From the NCBI RefSeq assembly GCF_022346995.1, contig NZ_JAKRNM010000010.1, forward strand, positions 1 to 64,000: a stretch of DNA of 64,000 nucleotides, written 5' to 3'. Below the pieces are notes generated by a model. That model searched no databases, had not been told where the DNA came from, and saw nothing but the letters and a program-made list of their open reading frames with translations. The translations under genes were made by a program, and so were the position numbers. The DNA is from Paenibacillus sp. ACRRY. Its GTDB lineage: Bacteria > Bacillota > Bacilli > Paenibacillales > Paenibacillaceae. Shown piece after piece: positions 8,291 to 16,783 of the stretch (its first letter is position 1; every line of letters starts with the position of its first letter).

Positions 8291-8324
8291 TAGATAGTGG
8301 TTCAGATGAAAGGAGACTCTACCG

Positions 8325-9671
8325 ATGTATAAACGTTTAAGTTCAGTCATGTTTCCGATATTTGCAGTACTGCTGATCGGTGCCCTCGTATGGGGATACC
8401 AGGAGAACCAGGAGAAAAATGCGATCTTGATCAAAGCGGAGAATCAGTATCAGCGTGCGTTTCATGATTTGTCTTTCCATATGGACAAGCTGCACTCTGA
8501 AATCGGTAATACACTGGCGGTGAGCTCCACTTCCCAGGGTATGCACCGTAAAGGTCTGATGAATGTGTGGCGGCTTACCAGCGAGGCGCAAAATGAGATT
8601 AACCAACTGCCACTAACCATGCTGCCTTTTAACGAGACGGAGGAATTTCTTTCTCGAATCTCAAACTTTGCATATCAGGCATCCATGCGTGATTTAACCA
8701 ATGAGCCACTAAGTGAGAAGGAAGTGGGCAACCTAAAAAGTCTGTACCAGAATTCCTCCGAGATCACTAAAAACCTACAGGAAGTCCAGCAAAAAGTACT
8801 TTCTGACCGCTTGCGCTGGATGGATGCCGAAACGGCCATGGCTACAGAAGAAAAAACAATGGATAATACCATTGTCGATGGATTTCGGACGGTGAACAAA
8901 AAAGTACAGGAGTATCCTGAACTGGATTGGGGCCCTTCGGTATCCAGCATTTATGCAAAGCGTTCAGTCAAAAAGCTGGATGGTATTCCGGTGTCAAAAG
9001 AACAAATTAAAAGCAAAGCTGCGAAATTCTCGAATGCAGACAGCAACAAGATCCAGGTTCAGGAGAATGGTAAAGGTACGGATTGGGAGTCCTATACCGC
9101 TACGATTAATCAAGGCAAAGAAAGCAAGTTGATGATGGATTTTACCCGCAATGGGGGCATGCTGATTTCCTACAGCGATACTAGACCAATCGGCGCCAAG
9201 AAGGTCTCACGTTCAGATGCCATGGCCAAAGCGGATCAATTCCTCGTTAACAAAGGCTACAAAAATATGAAAGCAGTAAACTACGATGAGTACGGTAACT
9301 TAGCAAACTTAACGTATGTTCGCAAACAAGGGGATACCTTGCTTTATCCGGAGAAAATGTCTGTACGCGTTGGTCTGGACACAGGAGACGTTACAGGCTT
9401 CCAGGCAAGTGATTATGTCTATGAGCATCAGAAACAGCGGCAAATACCAAAAGCGGCTCTTACGGAAGCACAGGCTCGCAAAAAGCTTAATCCTGAATTC
9501 GAGGAGAGCTATGCACGCAAATCATTAATTGAGAATGATTACAGCAAGGAAGTGTTATGTTATGAATTCGGTGGCCGTATCAACGGCACGAAATACCGAA
9601 TTTATATCAACGCTGATACAGGCGTCGAAGAAGCGGTTGAAGAAATTAAACCAGTGAATGCAACTTCGTAG
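8325..9671 (+). CDS. ypeB: Germination protein YpeB
   Basis: YpeB is made in the forespore and is needed for stability and localisation of the cortex-lytic enzyme SleB at the inner spore membrane. The 448-residue protein has an N-terminal membrane segment (FPIFAVLLIGALVWGY, about 11-26), a helical region, and three C-terminal PepSY-like repeats (about 220-440, for example RSDAMAKADQFLVNKGY and TEAQARKKLN). Length matches the family (~450). AAAGGAGA precedes the ATG and a sigma-G type promoter lies at 8260-8290. The partner gene sleB is not adjacent, so SleB must be encoded elsewhere or be replaced. Confidence 0.93.
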   Translation: MYKRLSSVMFPIFAVLLIGALVWGYQENQEKNAILIKAENQYQRAFHDLSFHMDKLHSEIGNTLAVSSTSQGMHRKGLMNVWRLTSEAQNEINQLPLTMLPFNETEEFLSRISNFAYQASMRDLTNEPLSEKEVGNLKSLYQNSSEITKNLQEVQQKVLSDRLRWMDAETAMATEEKTMDNTIVDGFRTVNKKVQEYPELDWGPSVSSIYAKRSVKKLDGIPVSKEQIKSKAAKFSNADSNKIQVQENGKGTDWESYTATINQGKESKLMMDFTRNGGMLISYSDTRPIGAKKVSRSDAMAKADQFLVNKGYKNMKAVNYDEYGNLANLTYVRKQGDTLLYPEKMSVRVGLDTGDVTGFQASDYVYEHQKQRQIPKAALTEAQARKKLNPEFEESYARKSLIENDYSKEVLCYEFGGRINGTKYRIYINADTGVEEAVEEIKPVNATS

Positions 9672-9703
9672 AATTTAAAGCCGAAACACATGAAATGTAT
9701 ACG

Positions 9704-9733
9704 AAACAGACCACATTGTGGTCTGTTTTTTTG
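9704..9733 (+). terminator. Intrinsic terminator of ypeB
   Basis: AAACAGACCA (9704-9713) pairs with TGGTCTGTTT (9719-9728), followed by T-rich sequence. Confidence 0.85.
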
Positions 9734-9755
9734 TTATCCGCTATGAGAAAGGTCA

Positions 9756-9764
9756 TGGTATAAT
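9756..9764 (+). promoter_or_regulatory. Extended -10 promoter of the PilZ gene
   Basis: TGGTATAAT, an extended -10 (TGn) with a perfect TATAAT (9759-9764); no good -35 is seen. It rules out the upstream in-frame start at 9718. Confidence 0.5.
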
Positions 9765-9810
9765 AGTCCTTGTACATACGATGATGAATAGTAAGGTGGC
9801 GGTGAAGAGC

Positions 9811-10464
9811 TTGTATCCGAAAATTAATGAAATTTTACACATCCAAATTGCCTCAGCAGATGAAAAAGAAGAGAGCAAGGAATACAAATCCCGTATAGCA
9901 GACATGGATGACCAAAGTTTTTTAATTGAAGTACCAATGCAACAAGGTAGCAGTCGTTTGAAAAGATTATATTTCGGTGAAGAACTGTCCATCTCTTATA
10001 TCACTGAAGATGGCGTCAGACATTATTTCAATACGTACGTGACCGGTTTTGAAGAAGATGTGGTAAGACTTGTGCGTATACGCAAGCCGCTGCCTGACGA
10101 TATCTCGAAAATACAACGACGCAGCTTCTTACGTGTTCATGCGAATCTTGAACTAGCCATTCAAGCCGAAGATCTGACTCGTGCCGTGGGATTGACCGAG
10201 GATATAGGTGGCGGGGGCTTGTCTATATATGGAGAACCAAACTTCCCGATCGCGGAAGGACAAAAGTTGAACTGCTGGTTGCTGGTTCCCTATCGGAATT
10301 CTACGATTGAGCATGTGGCTTTCGAAGCTGAAGTCGTTCGCATTAAAACCCTGGAGTCTGGCAGACAGCTCTGCATGTTGAAATTTACGCAGATCACAGA
10401 CTCGGAGCGTCAAAAAATCATTAAGTTTTGCTTTGAACGGCAGCTTGATTATCGTACGAAGTAG
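9811..10464 (+). CDS. motI: PilZ-domain c-di-GMP receptor, flagellar brake (YpfA/MotI)
   Basis: In Bacillus subtilis YpfA (MotI, DgrA) binds cyclic di-GMP and slows the flagellar motor by acting on MotA. The 217-residue product has an N-terminal YcgR-like beta domain and a C-terminal PilZ domain with RRSFLR (RxxxR) and EDIGGGGLSIYG, the DxSxxG-like second motif. Start choice is uncertain: TTG 9811 follows AAGGTGGCGGTG at a workable distance, while ATG 9781 has no ribosome site. The order motI-ypfB-cmk is that of Bacillus. Confidence 0.85.
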   Translation: MYPKINEILHIQIASADEKEESKEYKSRIADMDDQSFLIEVPMQQGSSRLKRLYFGEELSISYITEDGVRHYFNTYVTGFEEDVVRLVRIRKPLPDDISKIQRRSFLRVHANLELAIQAEDLTRAVGLTEDIGGGGLSIYGEPNFPIAEGQKLNCWLLVPYRNSTIEHVAFEAEVVRIKTLESGRQLCMLKFTQITDSERQKIIKFCFERQLDYRTK

Positions 10465-10531
10465 GGCATATTTTTTGAATAAAAAGGAAATATGGCGGGA
10501 AACGTAAGGGGAAAAACGGAGGTATCTGGGT

Positions 10532-10756
10532 ATGAATCACCGACGTATATCCCGAAGATATGAGCGCCTGTACTACGTGTTCTCCAAACGAATGGAAAGA
10601 AGACTCTTTCAGCTAATTACAGTTTTATTCTTGTTGTTGGTAATATACCAATTGCTGCTTCAGGTTCCATATTTCAAGCGAAATGTGACCCTGATAGACC
10701 GGATGGAGGGAACACCAATTCATATGGAGCTTTCAACAGAAAGGGAACATTACTGA
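10532..10756 (+). CDS. ypfB: YpfB-like small membrane protein
   Basis: A 74-residue protein with a basic N-terminus (about 26 residues, many Arg/Tyr), one hydrophobic helix (LFQLITVLFLLLVIYQLLL, about 27-45) and a short polar tail, likely outside. GGAGG precedes the ATG. Position between the PilZ gene and cmk is the same as for Bacillus ypfB, a conserved protein of unknown function. Name assigned by position and topology, not by strong sequence motifs. Confidence 0.7.
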   Translation: MNHRRISRRYERLYYVFSKRMERRLFQLITVLFLLLVIYQLLLQVPYFKRNVTLIDRMEGTPIHMELSTEREHY

Positions 10757-10767
10757 ATTGGCTGTTT

Positions 10768-10796
10768 TTGCATCCATGTGTATAGTGTGGTATAAT
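10768..10796 (+). promoter_or_regulatory. Sigma-A promoter of cmk
   Basis: TTGCAT (10768-10773), 17-nt spacer, TATAAT (10791-10796). The expected start near 10803 is directly before a short terminator-like hairpin. Confidence 0.65.
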
Positions 10797-10805
10797 TTTC
10801 ACGAT

Positions 10806-10826
10806 GCAGGCAATGCCTGTTTTTTT
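10806..10826 (+). terminator. Short terminator-like hairpin in the cmk leader
   Basis: GCAGGC, loop AAT, GCCTGT, then seven T. The stem is only five to six pairs, so it may end ypfB transcripts weakly or attenuate cmk. Confidence 0.45.
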
Positions 10827-10859
10827 ATTGAGGCTTATCGTTTGAGGAGGAATGCCCCG

Positions 10860-11564
10860 TTGGCAAGCCAGAACACATCAGAGAACGGGAAGATGAACGT
10901 TGCAATTGACGGACCTGCTGGTGCCGGGAAAAGCACCGTGGCCCGATTGGTTGCAGAGGCGCTCGGTTATATTTACGTCGATACTGGCGCAATGTACCGT
11001 GCGGTAACCCTATACATGATTCGGAAAGGGATTTCTCCGGATAATGTAACAGAGGTACTTCAAGAAGCCCACAAACTGGTCATTGATTTACAGCCGGACC
11101 CGAGTGGACAGAAAGTGTTCTGTAACGGGGAAGATGTAACCTCGGAAATCCGCTCCCGTGAAGTTACGGGGATCGTGTCCCGATATGCGCAAATCGAGGG
11201 GCTGCGTTCGCAATTAGTGGATACTCAGCGGCAAATGGCTTTGCGCAAGGGCGTCGTCATGGATGGACGCGATATCGGAACGACAGTATTGCCCGATGCG
11301 GAAGTGAAAATCTTCATGACTGCCAGTGTGGAAGAGCGTGCACTTCGCCGCTTCAAAGAACTGGACCCCTCTGAAGGACTGACGTTGAAGCAACTAGAGC
11401 GAGACATTGCCACACGTGACAAATTGGATGAAGAGCGGGAAATATCCCCACTTCGCTGTGCCGAGGACGCAACCGTTCTTGATACAACCAAGATGAGTAT
11501 TCGTGAAGTGGTTGACAAAATCGTATCTTATTGCACAATGGTCAGAGGAGAGGTTGGTCTATGA
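10860..11564 (+). CDS. cmk: Cytidylate kinase
   Basis: Phosphorylates CMP and dCMP with ATP, recycling cytidine nucleotides from RNA and lipid synthesis. The 234-residue protein has the P-loop GPAGAGKST near residues 17-25, YVDTGAMYR, GRDIGT, and a lid region with ERALRRFKEL; all are typical. The start is TTG at 10860, nine bases after AGGAGG (10845-10850); a longer frame from 10758 would precede the promoter. The stop overlaps the plsC ATG (ATGA). Neighbours cmk-plsC-rpsA form a common Firmicute cluster. Confidence 0.93.
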   Translation: MASQNTSENGKMNVAIDGPAGAGKSTVARLVAEALGYIYVDTGAMYRAVTLYMIRKGISPDNVTEVLQEAHKLVIDLQPDPSGQKVFCNGEDVTSEIRSREVTGIVSRYAQIEGLRSQLVDTQRQMALRKGVVMDGRDIGTTVLPDAEVKIFMTASVEERALRRFKELDPSEGLTLKQLERDIATRDKLDEEREISPLRCAEDATVLDTTKMSIREVVDKIVSYCTMVRGEVGL

Positions 11565-12148
11565 TTTACACATTTTGCAGCACATTACTGCGGATCATTT
11601 ACACCATTCTTTTCCGCCTGGAAGCAGTTGGACGGGAGAATATCCCGCAAGAGGGCGGCGTACTTTTATGTTCCAATCATATCAGTAACTTTGATCCTCC
11701 AACGGTAGGTATTAAAATTCGCCGGCAGGTACGCTTCATGGCCAAAAGTGAATTGTTTGATGTTCCGGTACTTGGGAAGATCATTAAGGCTGTGGGCGCG
11801 TTTCCCGTTAAGCGTGGAGGCGTTAGCAAGGAATCCATCAAAACTTCACTAAACATTTTGCGTAACGGTGAAGTGCTCGGCATTTTCCCATCCGGGAGCC
11901 GGCACAACGATGGAGGCATCGGCAAAAAAGGTGCAGCGAGCTTCGCTCTTCGGAGTGGTGCTACCGTTATCCCTACTGCTATTATCGGCAACTACAAGCT
12001 TTTTCGTAAGATGAAAGTTGTGTATGGAGCACCGGTGACTTTGGACGAGTTTAAGGAAGATCCTTCCGGTGACGCACTGGAAAGAGCAACTGAAAAGATT
12101 ATGTCCAAAATTAATGAAATGGTGAAAACAGGCGTACCGAGCAAATAA
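11561..12148 (+). CDS. plsC: 1-acyl-sn-glycerol-3-phosphate acyltransferase
   Basis: Second acylation of glycerol-3-phosphate to give phosphatidic acid at the membrane. The 195-residue protein begins with a hydrophobic segment and carries the LPLAT motifs: NHISNFDP (HxxxxD catalytic pair), FMAKSELF, GAFPVKRGG and FPSGSRHNDGG (usually FPEGxR; here the Glu is replaced by Ser), then VIPTAIIG. It starts at ATG 11561 after CAGAGGAGAGG, overlapping the cmk stop by four bases. PlsY, which makes its substrate, is encoded at 15027. Confidence 0.9.
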   Translation: MIYTFCSTLLRIIYTILFRLEAVGRENIPQEGGVLLCSNHISNFDPPTVGIKIRRQVRFMAKSELFDVPVLGKIIKAVGAFPVKRGGVSKESIKTSLNILRNGEVLGIFPSGSRHNDGGIGKKGAASFALRSGATVIPTAIIGNYKLFRKMKVVYGAPVTLDEFKEDPSGDALERATEKIMSKINEMVKTGVPSK

Positions 12149-12294
12149 TTTGTTCTACGCCGAAAGTCTGAATGCATTGTTTCCATATTTTTGAGGGAAA
12201 CTAATCCGAGCCATTCAGCGTTGAAAGTGTTTTGAACTCTGCTACAGGCAGGTTTGAATATAATGGGGTTTTTGAATTGAGGAGGGTATTTGAC

Positions 12295-13509
12295 ATGTCG
12301 GAAGAAATGAAAAATCAAGAAGCAACCCAAGATGAGTTGGATCAATTCGTTTCCTTGAAAAAAGGAGATACCGTAAAAGGAACCATCGTCAAATTGGAAG
12401 ATAACCAAGCCTATGTGAGCATTGGATATAAATATGACGGTGTAATTCCAATTCGCGAACTGTCTTCATTGCATGTTGACAGCGCGTCTGATGCAGTAGA
12501 AGTTGGACAAGAAGTTGAAGCTAAAGTACTTAGCATCGACGACGAGAAGGAAAAACTCGTTCTGTCCAAACGTGCAATCGACAGCGAAAACGCTTGGGAT
12601 CAATTGCAAAAGCATTTTGAAGACCAAGATGTATTCGAAGTTGTTGTAGCTGACGTGGTGAAAGGCGGTCTGGTAGCAGACGTGGGCGTACGTGGATTTA
12701 TCCCGGCTTCCATGGTTGAACGCCATTTCGTAGAAGACTTCAGCGACTACAAAGGACGCACACTGCGCGTTAAAGTGAAAGAGATCGATCGTGAGAACAA
12801 CAAAGTGATCCTTTCCCAAAAAGACGTTCTTGAGCAAGAATTCGAAGCTAACAAAGCTGAGGTTATGGCTGGTCTGCAAGAAGGCCAAGTTATCGAAGGT
12901 ACAGTACAACGTTTGACTCAATTCGGAGCATTCGTTGATGTAGGCGGAGTTGACGGTCTGGTTCACGTTTCTGAGCTCGCTTGGACGCATGTGGACAAAC
13001 CATCCGATGTCCTTTCCGAAGGTGACAAAGTCAGCGTTAAAGTGCTGAAAGTTGACCCGGAAAAAGGTAAAATCAGCCTGAGCATGAAAGCTGTTCAACC
13101 AGGACCATGGGAAACAGCTGGCGAGAAATTCAACACTAGCGATATCGTAACAGGTGTTGTTAAACGTCTGGTTGATTTCGGTGCATTTGTTGAAATCGCT
13201 CCTGGTGTTGAGGGACTTGTGCACATTTCACAAATTTCCCACAAACATATCGGCACTCCACACGAAGTGTTGAAAGAAGGTCAGGAAGTTCAAGTTAAGA
13301 TTCTCGACATGAACCCTGCTGAGCAACGTGTAAGCCTGAGCATTAAAGAAACAGAAGAAGCTCCTGCCCAAGCGCCAAAAGCTGAAAGACCTGCTAGAAA
13401 CAACGCTCCACGTGAAGAAATCAACAACCCGAACGTTTCCTTGAGCAATCAAGGTATGAGTATCACACTCGGCGAACGTTTCGGTGACAAACTCAGCAAA
13501 TTCAAATAA
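12295..13509 (+). CDS. rpsA: Ribosomal protein S1-like RNA-binding protein
   Basis: The 404-residue protein contains four S1 (OB-fold) RNA-binding repeats at roughly residues 15-85, 102-167, 188-256 and 273-342. Repeated signatures are GTIVKLEDNQAYVSIGYKYDG, GGLVADVGVRGFIP, FGAFVDVGGVDGLVHVSEL and FGAFVEIAPGVEGLVHISQI, each quoted in part. Bacillus homologue is YpfD. Role: mRNA binding and ribosome association; low-GC Gram-positives do not strictly depend on it. A Lys/Ala/Pro/Asn-rich tail follows. GAGGAGGG precedes the ATG; the upstream frame extension to 12232 lacks a ribosome site. Codon use is strongly biased (GTT, GAA, AAA), as in highly expressed genes. Confidence 0.92.
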   Translation: MSEEMKNQEATQDELDQFVSLKKGDTVKGTIVKLEDNQAYVSIGYKYDGVIPIRELSSLHVDSASDAVEVGQEVEAKVLSIDDEKEKLVLSKRAIDSENAWDQLQKHFEDQDVFEVVVADVVKGGLVADVGVRGFIPASMVERHFVEDFSDYKGRTLRVKVKEIDRENNKVILSQKDVLEQEFEANKAEVMAGLQEGQVIEGTVQRLTQFGAFVDVGGVDGLVHVSELAWTHVDKPSDVLSEGDKVSVKVLKVDPEKGKISLSMKAVQPGPWETAGEKFNTSDIVTGVVKRLVDFGAFVEIAPGVEGLVHISQISHKHIGTPHEVLKEGQEVQVKILDMNPAEQRVSLSIKETEEAPAQAPKAERPARNNAPREEINNPNVSLSNQGMSITLGERFGDKLSKFK

Positions 13510-13566
13510 GTTATTCATGCATGGTTCTTAGTTATACTGCATATTTTGCTGAACAATAAAAGCAAG

Positions 13567-13600
13567 ATCGGCGAGCCCCAGCGGGTTCGCCGATTGTTGT
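13567..13600 (+). terminator. Strong intrinsic terminator after rpsA
   Basis: ATCGGCGAGCCC (13567-13578) pairs with GGGTTCGCCGAT (13583-13594), 12 base pairs, then a T-rich tail. Confidence 0.85.
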
Positions 13601-13692
13601 TATTGTGAGCATTCTTGGCATGAAAGGTTAGCCAAGACATGTGTTTTTTGCTATGATGAGTAACGTAAGTATGGACAGGAGGAGTGGAATGT

Positions 13693-15015
13693 ATGGCAAG
13701 ACCCGTTGTGGCAATTGTCGGGCGACCGAACGTGGGTAAATCCACTATTTTTAATCGGATTATCGGCGACAGACTGGCCATTGTGGAAGACAAGCCGGGT
13801 ATTACCCGTGACCGGATCTACGGAATCGGTGAATGGAACGGTAAACCATTCAGTATTATCGATACAGGTGGTATCGAAATCGACGGCGAGGATGTCATTC
13901 TTAAATCAATTCGGATGCAGGCAGAGCTCGCCATTGAAGAAGCGGATGTTATTGTATTCATGTGTGATGCAAAAGCAGGAATTACGCAATCTGACGAAGA
14001 AGTCGCAGAGATGTTGTACCGCTCAGGCAAGCCCATTGTTGTAGCCGTTAACAAAGTGGATAATATTGGGCGAAGTGAGCTCATTTACGAGTTTTACGGA
14101 TTTGGATTTGGAGATCCCATCGGTGTATCCGGAAGTCATGGTACGGGTATTGGTGATTTGCTGGATGCAATCGTTGAAAAATTGCCTGAACTTGAAGAAG
14201 AGACATACGATGAAGACGTCATCCGCGTTGCTCTAATCGGACGTCCAAATGTAGGTAAATCTTCATTGGTAAATGCTATCTTGGGTGAGGAACGCGTTAT
14301 CGTAAGCGATGTAGCCGGAACGACGCGCGATGCCATTGATACCCCGTTTGAAAAAGATGGGCAGCGTTACGTGCTGATTGATACGGCAGGTATGCGTAAA
14401 CGCGGTAAAGTGTATGAAACTACCGAGAAATACAGTGTAATGCGTGCTATGCGTGCCATTGAACGTGCTGATGTCGTTTTGGTCGTTATTAACGGCGAGG
14501 AAGGCATCATTGAACAGGACAAGCATATTGCAGGTTATGCATTTGAAGCCGGTAAAGCTTCCCTGTTCGTTGTGAATAAGTGGGACGTGGTAGATAAAAC
14601 GGATAAAACGATGAATGAGTTTGAGAAAAAAATTCGGGATCACTTCCTGTTTATGACTTATGCTCCCGTAGTCTTTTTGTCAGCCAAAACAAAACAACGC
14701 TTACAAAAATTGCTTCCTGTGGTAACTCGCGTAGCTCAGCAGCATGCTATGCGTGTTCAGACGCATTTGCTTAATGATGTCGTATCTGATGCTGTGGCTA
14801 TTAATCCGCCGCCTACAGACAAAGGACGCAGAATGCGGATTAACTATGTGACACAGGTTGCTGTCAAACCACCGACCATGGTTATTTTTGTAAACGATCC
14901 GGAATTGATGCACTTCTCTTATGAACGTTACCTGGAGAATAAAATCCGCGGAGCGTTTGATTTTGAAGGTACGCCAATTCGCATATTTACTCGGAAGAAG
15001 TCCGACGAAGGTTAG
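13693..15015 (+). CDS. der: Ribosome assembly GTPase Der (EngA)
   Basis: Essential GTPase for 50S subunit maturation. The 440-residue protein has two tandem G domains: first with GRPNVGKST, DTGG and NKVD; second with GRPNVGKSS, DTAG and NKWD; then a KH-like C-terminal domain (about 350-440). All G1, G3 and G4 motifs are intact. The start ATG at 13693 follows AGGAGGAG; an upstream GTG at 13684 is less well placed. plsY follows 11 bases later. Confidence 0.96.
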   Translation: MARPVVAIVGRPNVGKSTIFNRIIGDRLAIVEDKPGITRDRIYGIGEWNGKPFSIIDTGGIEIDGEDVILKSIRMQAELAIEEADVIVFMCDAKAGITQSDEEVAEMLYRSGKPIVVAVNKVDNIGRSELIYEFYGFGFGDPIGVSGSHGTGIGDLLDAIVEKLPELEEETYDEDVIRVALIGRPNVGKSSLVNAILGEERVIVSDVAGTTRDAIDTPFEKDGQRYVLIDTAGMRKRGKVYETTEKYSVMRAMRAIERADVVLVVINGEEGIIEQDKHIAGYAFEAGKASLFVVNKWDVVDKTDKTMNEFEKKIRDHFLFMTYAPVVFLSAKTKQRLQKLLPVVTRVAQQHAMRVQTHLLNDVVSDAVAINPPPTDKGRRMRINYVTQVAVKPPTMVIFVNDPELMHFSYERYLENKIRGAFDFEGTPIRIFTRKKSDEG

Positions 15016-15026
15016 GGGAGAAGTTT

Positions 15027-15650
15027 GTGATTTTACCAATCGCAGCGATTGTACTGAGCTATTTGCTCGGTTCAATCAGCTTTAGTGTCCTCCTTGCAAA
15101 GGCAATACGGGGGATCGACATTCGTCAGCATGGCAGCGGGAACGCAGGCGCTACCAATACATTGCGAATATTGGGTAAAGGACCGGCTATTCTTGTGCTG
15201 CTGTTGGATGTCCTTAAAGGTATTGCAGCTGTATGGATTGGAGTGTGGCTTAGTGACGGTTCCGAGTGGATTCCTGCAATTTGTGGTGTGGCTGCGATTG
15301 CAGGACATAACTGGCCGCTCTACTTCCGATTCCGTGGGGGAAAAGGAATTGCAACAGCAATTGGCGTACTCGCCACTCTTGCATTCGTTCCTGCAGTCTC
15401 TGCCGGATTTTTTGCAATCCTGTCCATCGTTTTGACACGTTACGTTTCACTGGGTTCTCTTATTTTTGTAGCACTAACACCAATCTTCATCCTAGTGTTC
15501 CCGGGATATTCCATGAATCTATTCTGGGGAAGTCTGATTATTTGTCTGTTTGCTTTTTGGAGACATCGCACAAACATTGCGAAGCTTGCCAGAGGACAGG
15601 AAAATAAATTAGGAGCCAATAAACCTGGGGGTGGAAAACGCGTTGTCTAA
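15027..15650 (+). CDS. plsY: Glycerol-3-phosphate acyltransferase PlsY
   Basis: Transfers an acyl group from acyl-phosphate to glycerol-3-phosphate, the first step of phospholipid synthesis, in the cell membrane. The 207-residue protein has about five hydrophobic segments and the three cytosolic family motifs: GSGNAGATNTLR, GHNWPLYFRFRGGKGIAT (quoted in part as GHNWP and GGKG) and LARGQENKLG near the C-terminus. It starts with GTG at 15027 after AGGGGAG. The 3' end overlaps gpsA by eight bases; GpsA makes its glycerol-3-phosphate substrate. Confidence 0.94.
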   Translation: MILPIAAIVLSYLLGSISFSVLLAKAIRGIDIRQHGSGNAGATNTLRILGKGPAILVLLLDVLKGIAAVWIGVWLSDGSEWIPAICGVAAIAGHNWPLYFRFRGGKGIATAIGVLATLAFVPAVSAGFFAILSIVLTRYVSLGSLIFVALTPIFILVFPGYSMNLFWGSLIICLFAFWRHRTNIAKLARGQENKLGANKPGGGKRVV

Positions 15651-16683
15651 AAAAGTTGCCGTCCTGGTCGCAGGCAGTTGGGGGACCGCTCTCGCAAGTG
15701 TGCTGGCCGCCAATGGGCTGGAAGTGACGATGTGGACACGTGGTGAAGAGCAGGCCGCCGAAATTAACAACCAGCATCGGAACAGTCGTTTTCTTCCTGG
15801 TGCAGAGTTATCAACTCGCATTCAGGCAACGACTAATATGGGGGATGCCGTTCTAGGGGCTTCGGCCGTTTTAATTGTTGCACCTTCCTCAGCCATGCGT
15901 TCGGTAGTTAACCAACTCAAGGCGTATTATACGCCAGATATGTTAATAATCCATGCAACCAAGGGATTTGAAACGGAAAGCCTCAAACGGATGTCGACGG
16001 TGATCTCTGAGGAACTTGAATGCGAAGAAGGGCATATCGTTGTACTTTCGGGTCCGAGTCATGCGGAAGAAGTGGTCAAACGCTGTCCTACAACGGTGGT
16101 TGTGGCTTCACTGGACAAAGCTGCAGCAGATGCTGCTCAGGCCTTGTTCATGAATGCCTATTTCCGTGTGTATACGAATCGGGATATGCTTGGTGTGGAG
16201 CTGGCAGGTGCCTTCAAAAATATTATCGCACTTGGTGCAGGGATGTCAGATGGCCTGGACTTCGGAGATAATGCAAAAGCTGCTCTATTGACTCGTGGAT
16301 TGGCAGAAATCACTCGGATTGGCGTGGAGATGGGAGCGAACCCGCTTACGTTTGCGGGGCTCGCCGGAATCGGCGATTTGGTCGTTACCGCGACAAGTCA
16401 ACATAGCCGGAACTGGCGGGCCGGTTCCATGCTGGGACAAGGGCAAAAGCTGGAGGATGTGCTGAATTCCATGGGAATGGTCGTAGAAGGAATTCGTACG
16501 ACAAAAGCAGCCTATTTTATTTCTCAGAAATACGGGGTGCAGATGCCGATTGCGGATCAACTATACCATGTTCTCTTTCAGGATCGTGAGCCGCGTGATG
16601 CGGTTGAGGCACTCATGGGCCGAGATCCCAAGACCGAAATGGAAGTTATGAAACTGGAAACATGGGAACAGTGGCACTCCTGA
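15643..16683 (+). CDS. gpsA: Glycerol-3-phosphate dehydrogenase [NAD(P)+]
   Basis: Reduces dihydroxyacetone phosphate to glycerol-3-phosphate for lipid synthesis. The 346-residue protein shows the family signatures LSGPSHAEEV, ELAGAFKNIIAL (with the catalytic Lys), LAGIGDLVVTATS and SRNWRAG. The N-terminal dinucleotide motif reads VLVAGSWGTA where the family has GAGSWG, so its first Gly is Val. TTG 15643 follows GGGGGTGG at a good distance; GTG 15631 is possible but too near that site. The gene overlaps plsY, so substrate supply and use are coupled. Confidence 0.93.
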   Translation: MSKKVAVLVAGSWGTALASVLAANGLEVTMWTRGEEQAAEINNQHRNSRFLPGAELSTRIQATTNMGDAVLGASAVLIVAPSSAMRSVVNQLKAYYTPDMLIIHATKGFETESLKRMSTVISEELECEEGHIVVLSGPSHAEEVVKRCPTTVVVASLDKAAADAAQALFMNAYFRVYTNRDMLGVELAGAFKNIIALGAGMSDGLDFGDNAKAALLTRGLAEITRIGVEMGANPLTFAGLAGIGDLVVTATSQHSRNWRAGSMLGQGQKLEDVLNSMGMVVEGIRTTKAAYFISQKYGVQMPIADQLYHVLFQDREPRDAVEALMGRDPKTEMEVMKLETWEQWHS

Positions 16684-16723
16684 TTCGCCATTGCTTCACT
16701 CACCAGAAATAAAGAAGCTCATT

Positions 16724-16752
16724 CACCTTTTCATTGGTACACTCATACTATA
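16724..16752 (+). promoter_or_regulatory. Sigma-K (late mother cell) type promoter of spoVIF
   Basis: CACC (16724-16727), 16-nt spacer, CATACTATA (16744-16752), matching the sigma-K pattern AC / CATAnnnTA. spoVIF is a known sigma-K gene in Bacillus. Confidence 0.65.
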
Positions 16753-16783
16753 CACATGAGTATTGCCGGAGGAGGGGAGACGA

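Noticed and set aside
10758..10859. Longer start for cmk
   Set aside because: The extension crosses the promoter and hairpin; TTG 10860 has AGGAGG at ideal distance.
12466..13224. 252-residue minus-strand frame opposite rpsA
   Set aside because: Produced by the strong codon bias of the S1-like gene; Phe/Asn/His-rich and without recognisable domains.
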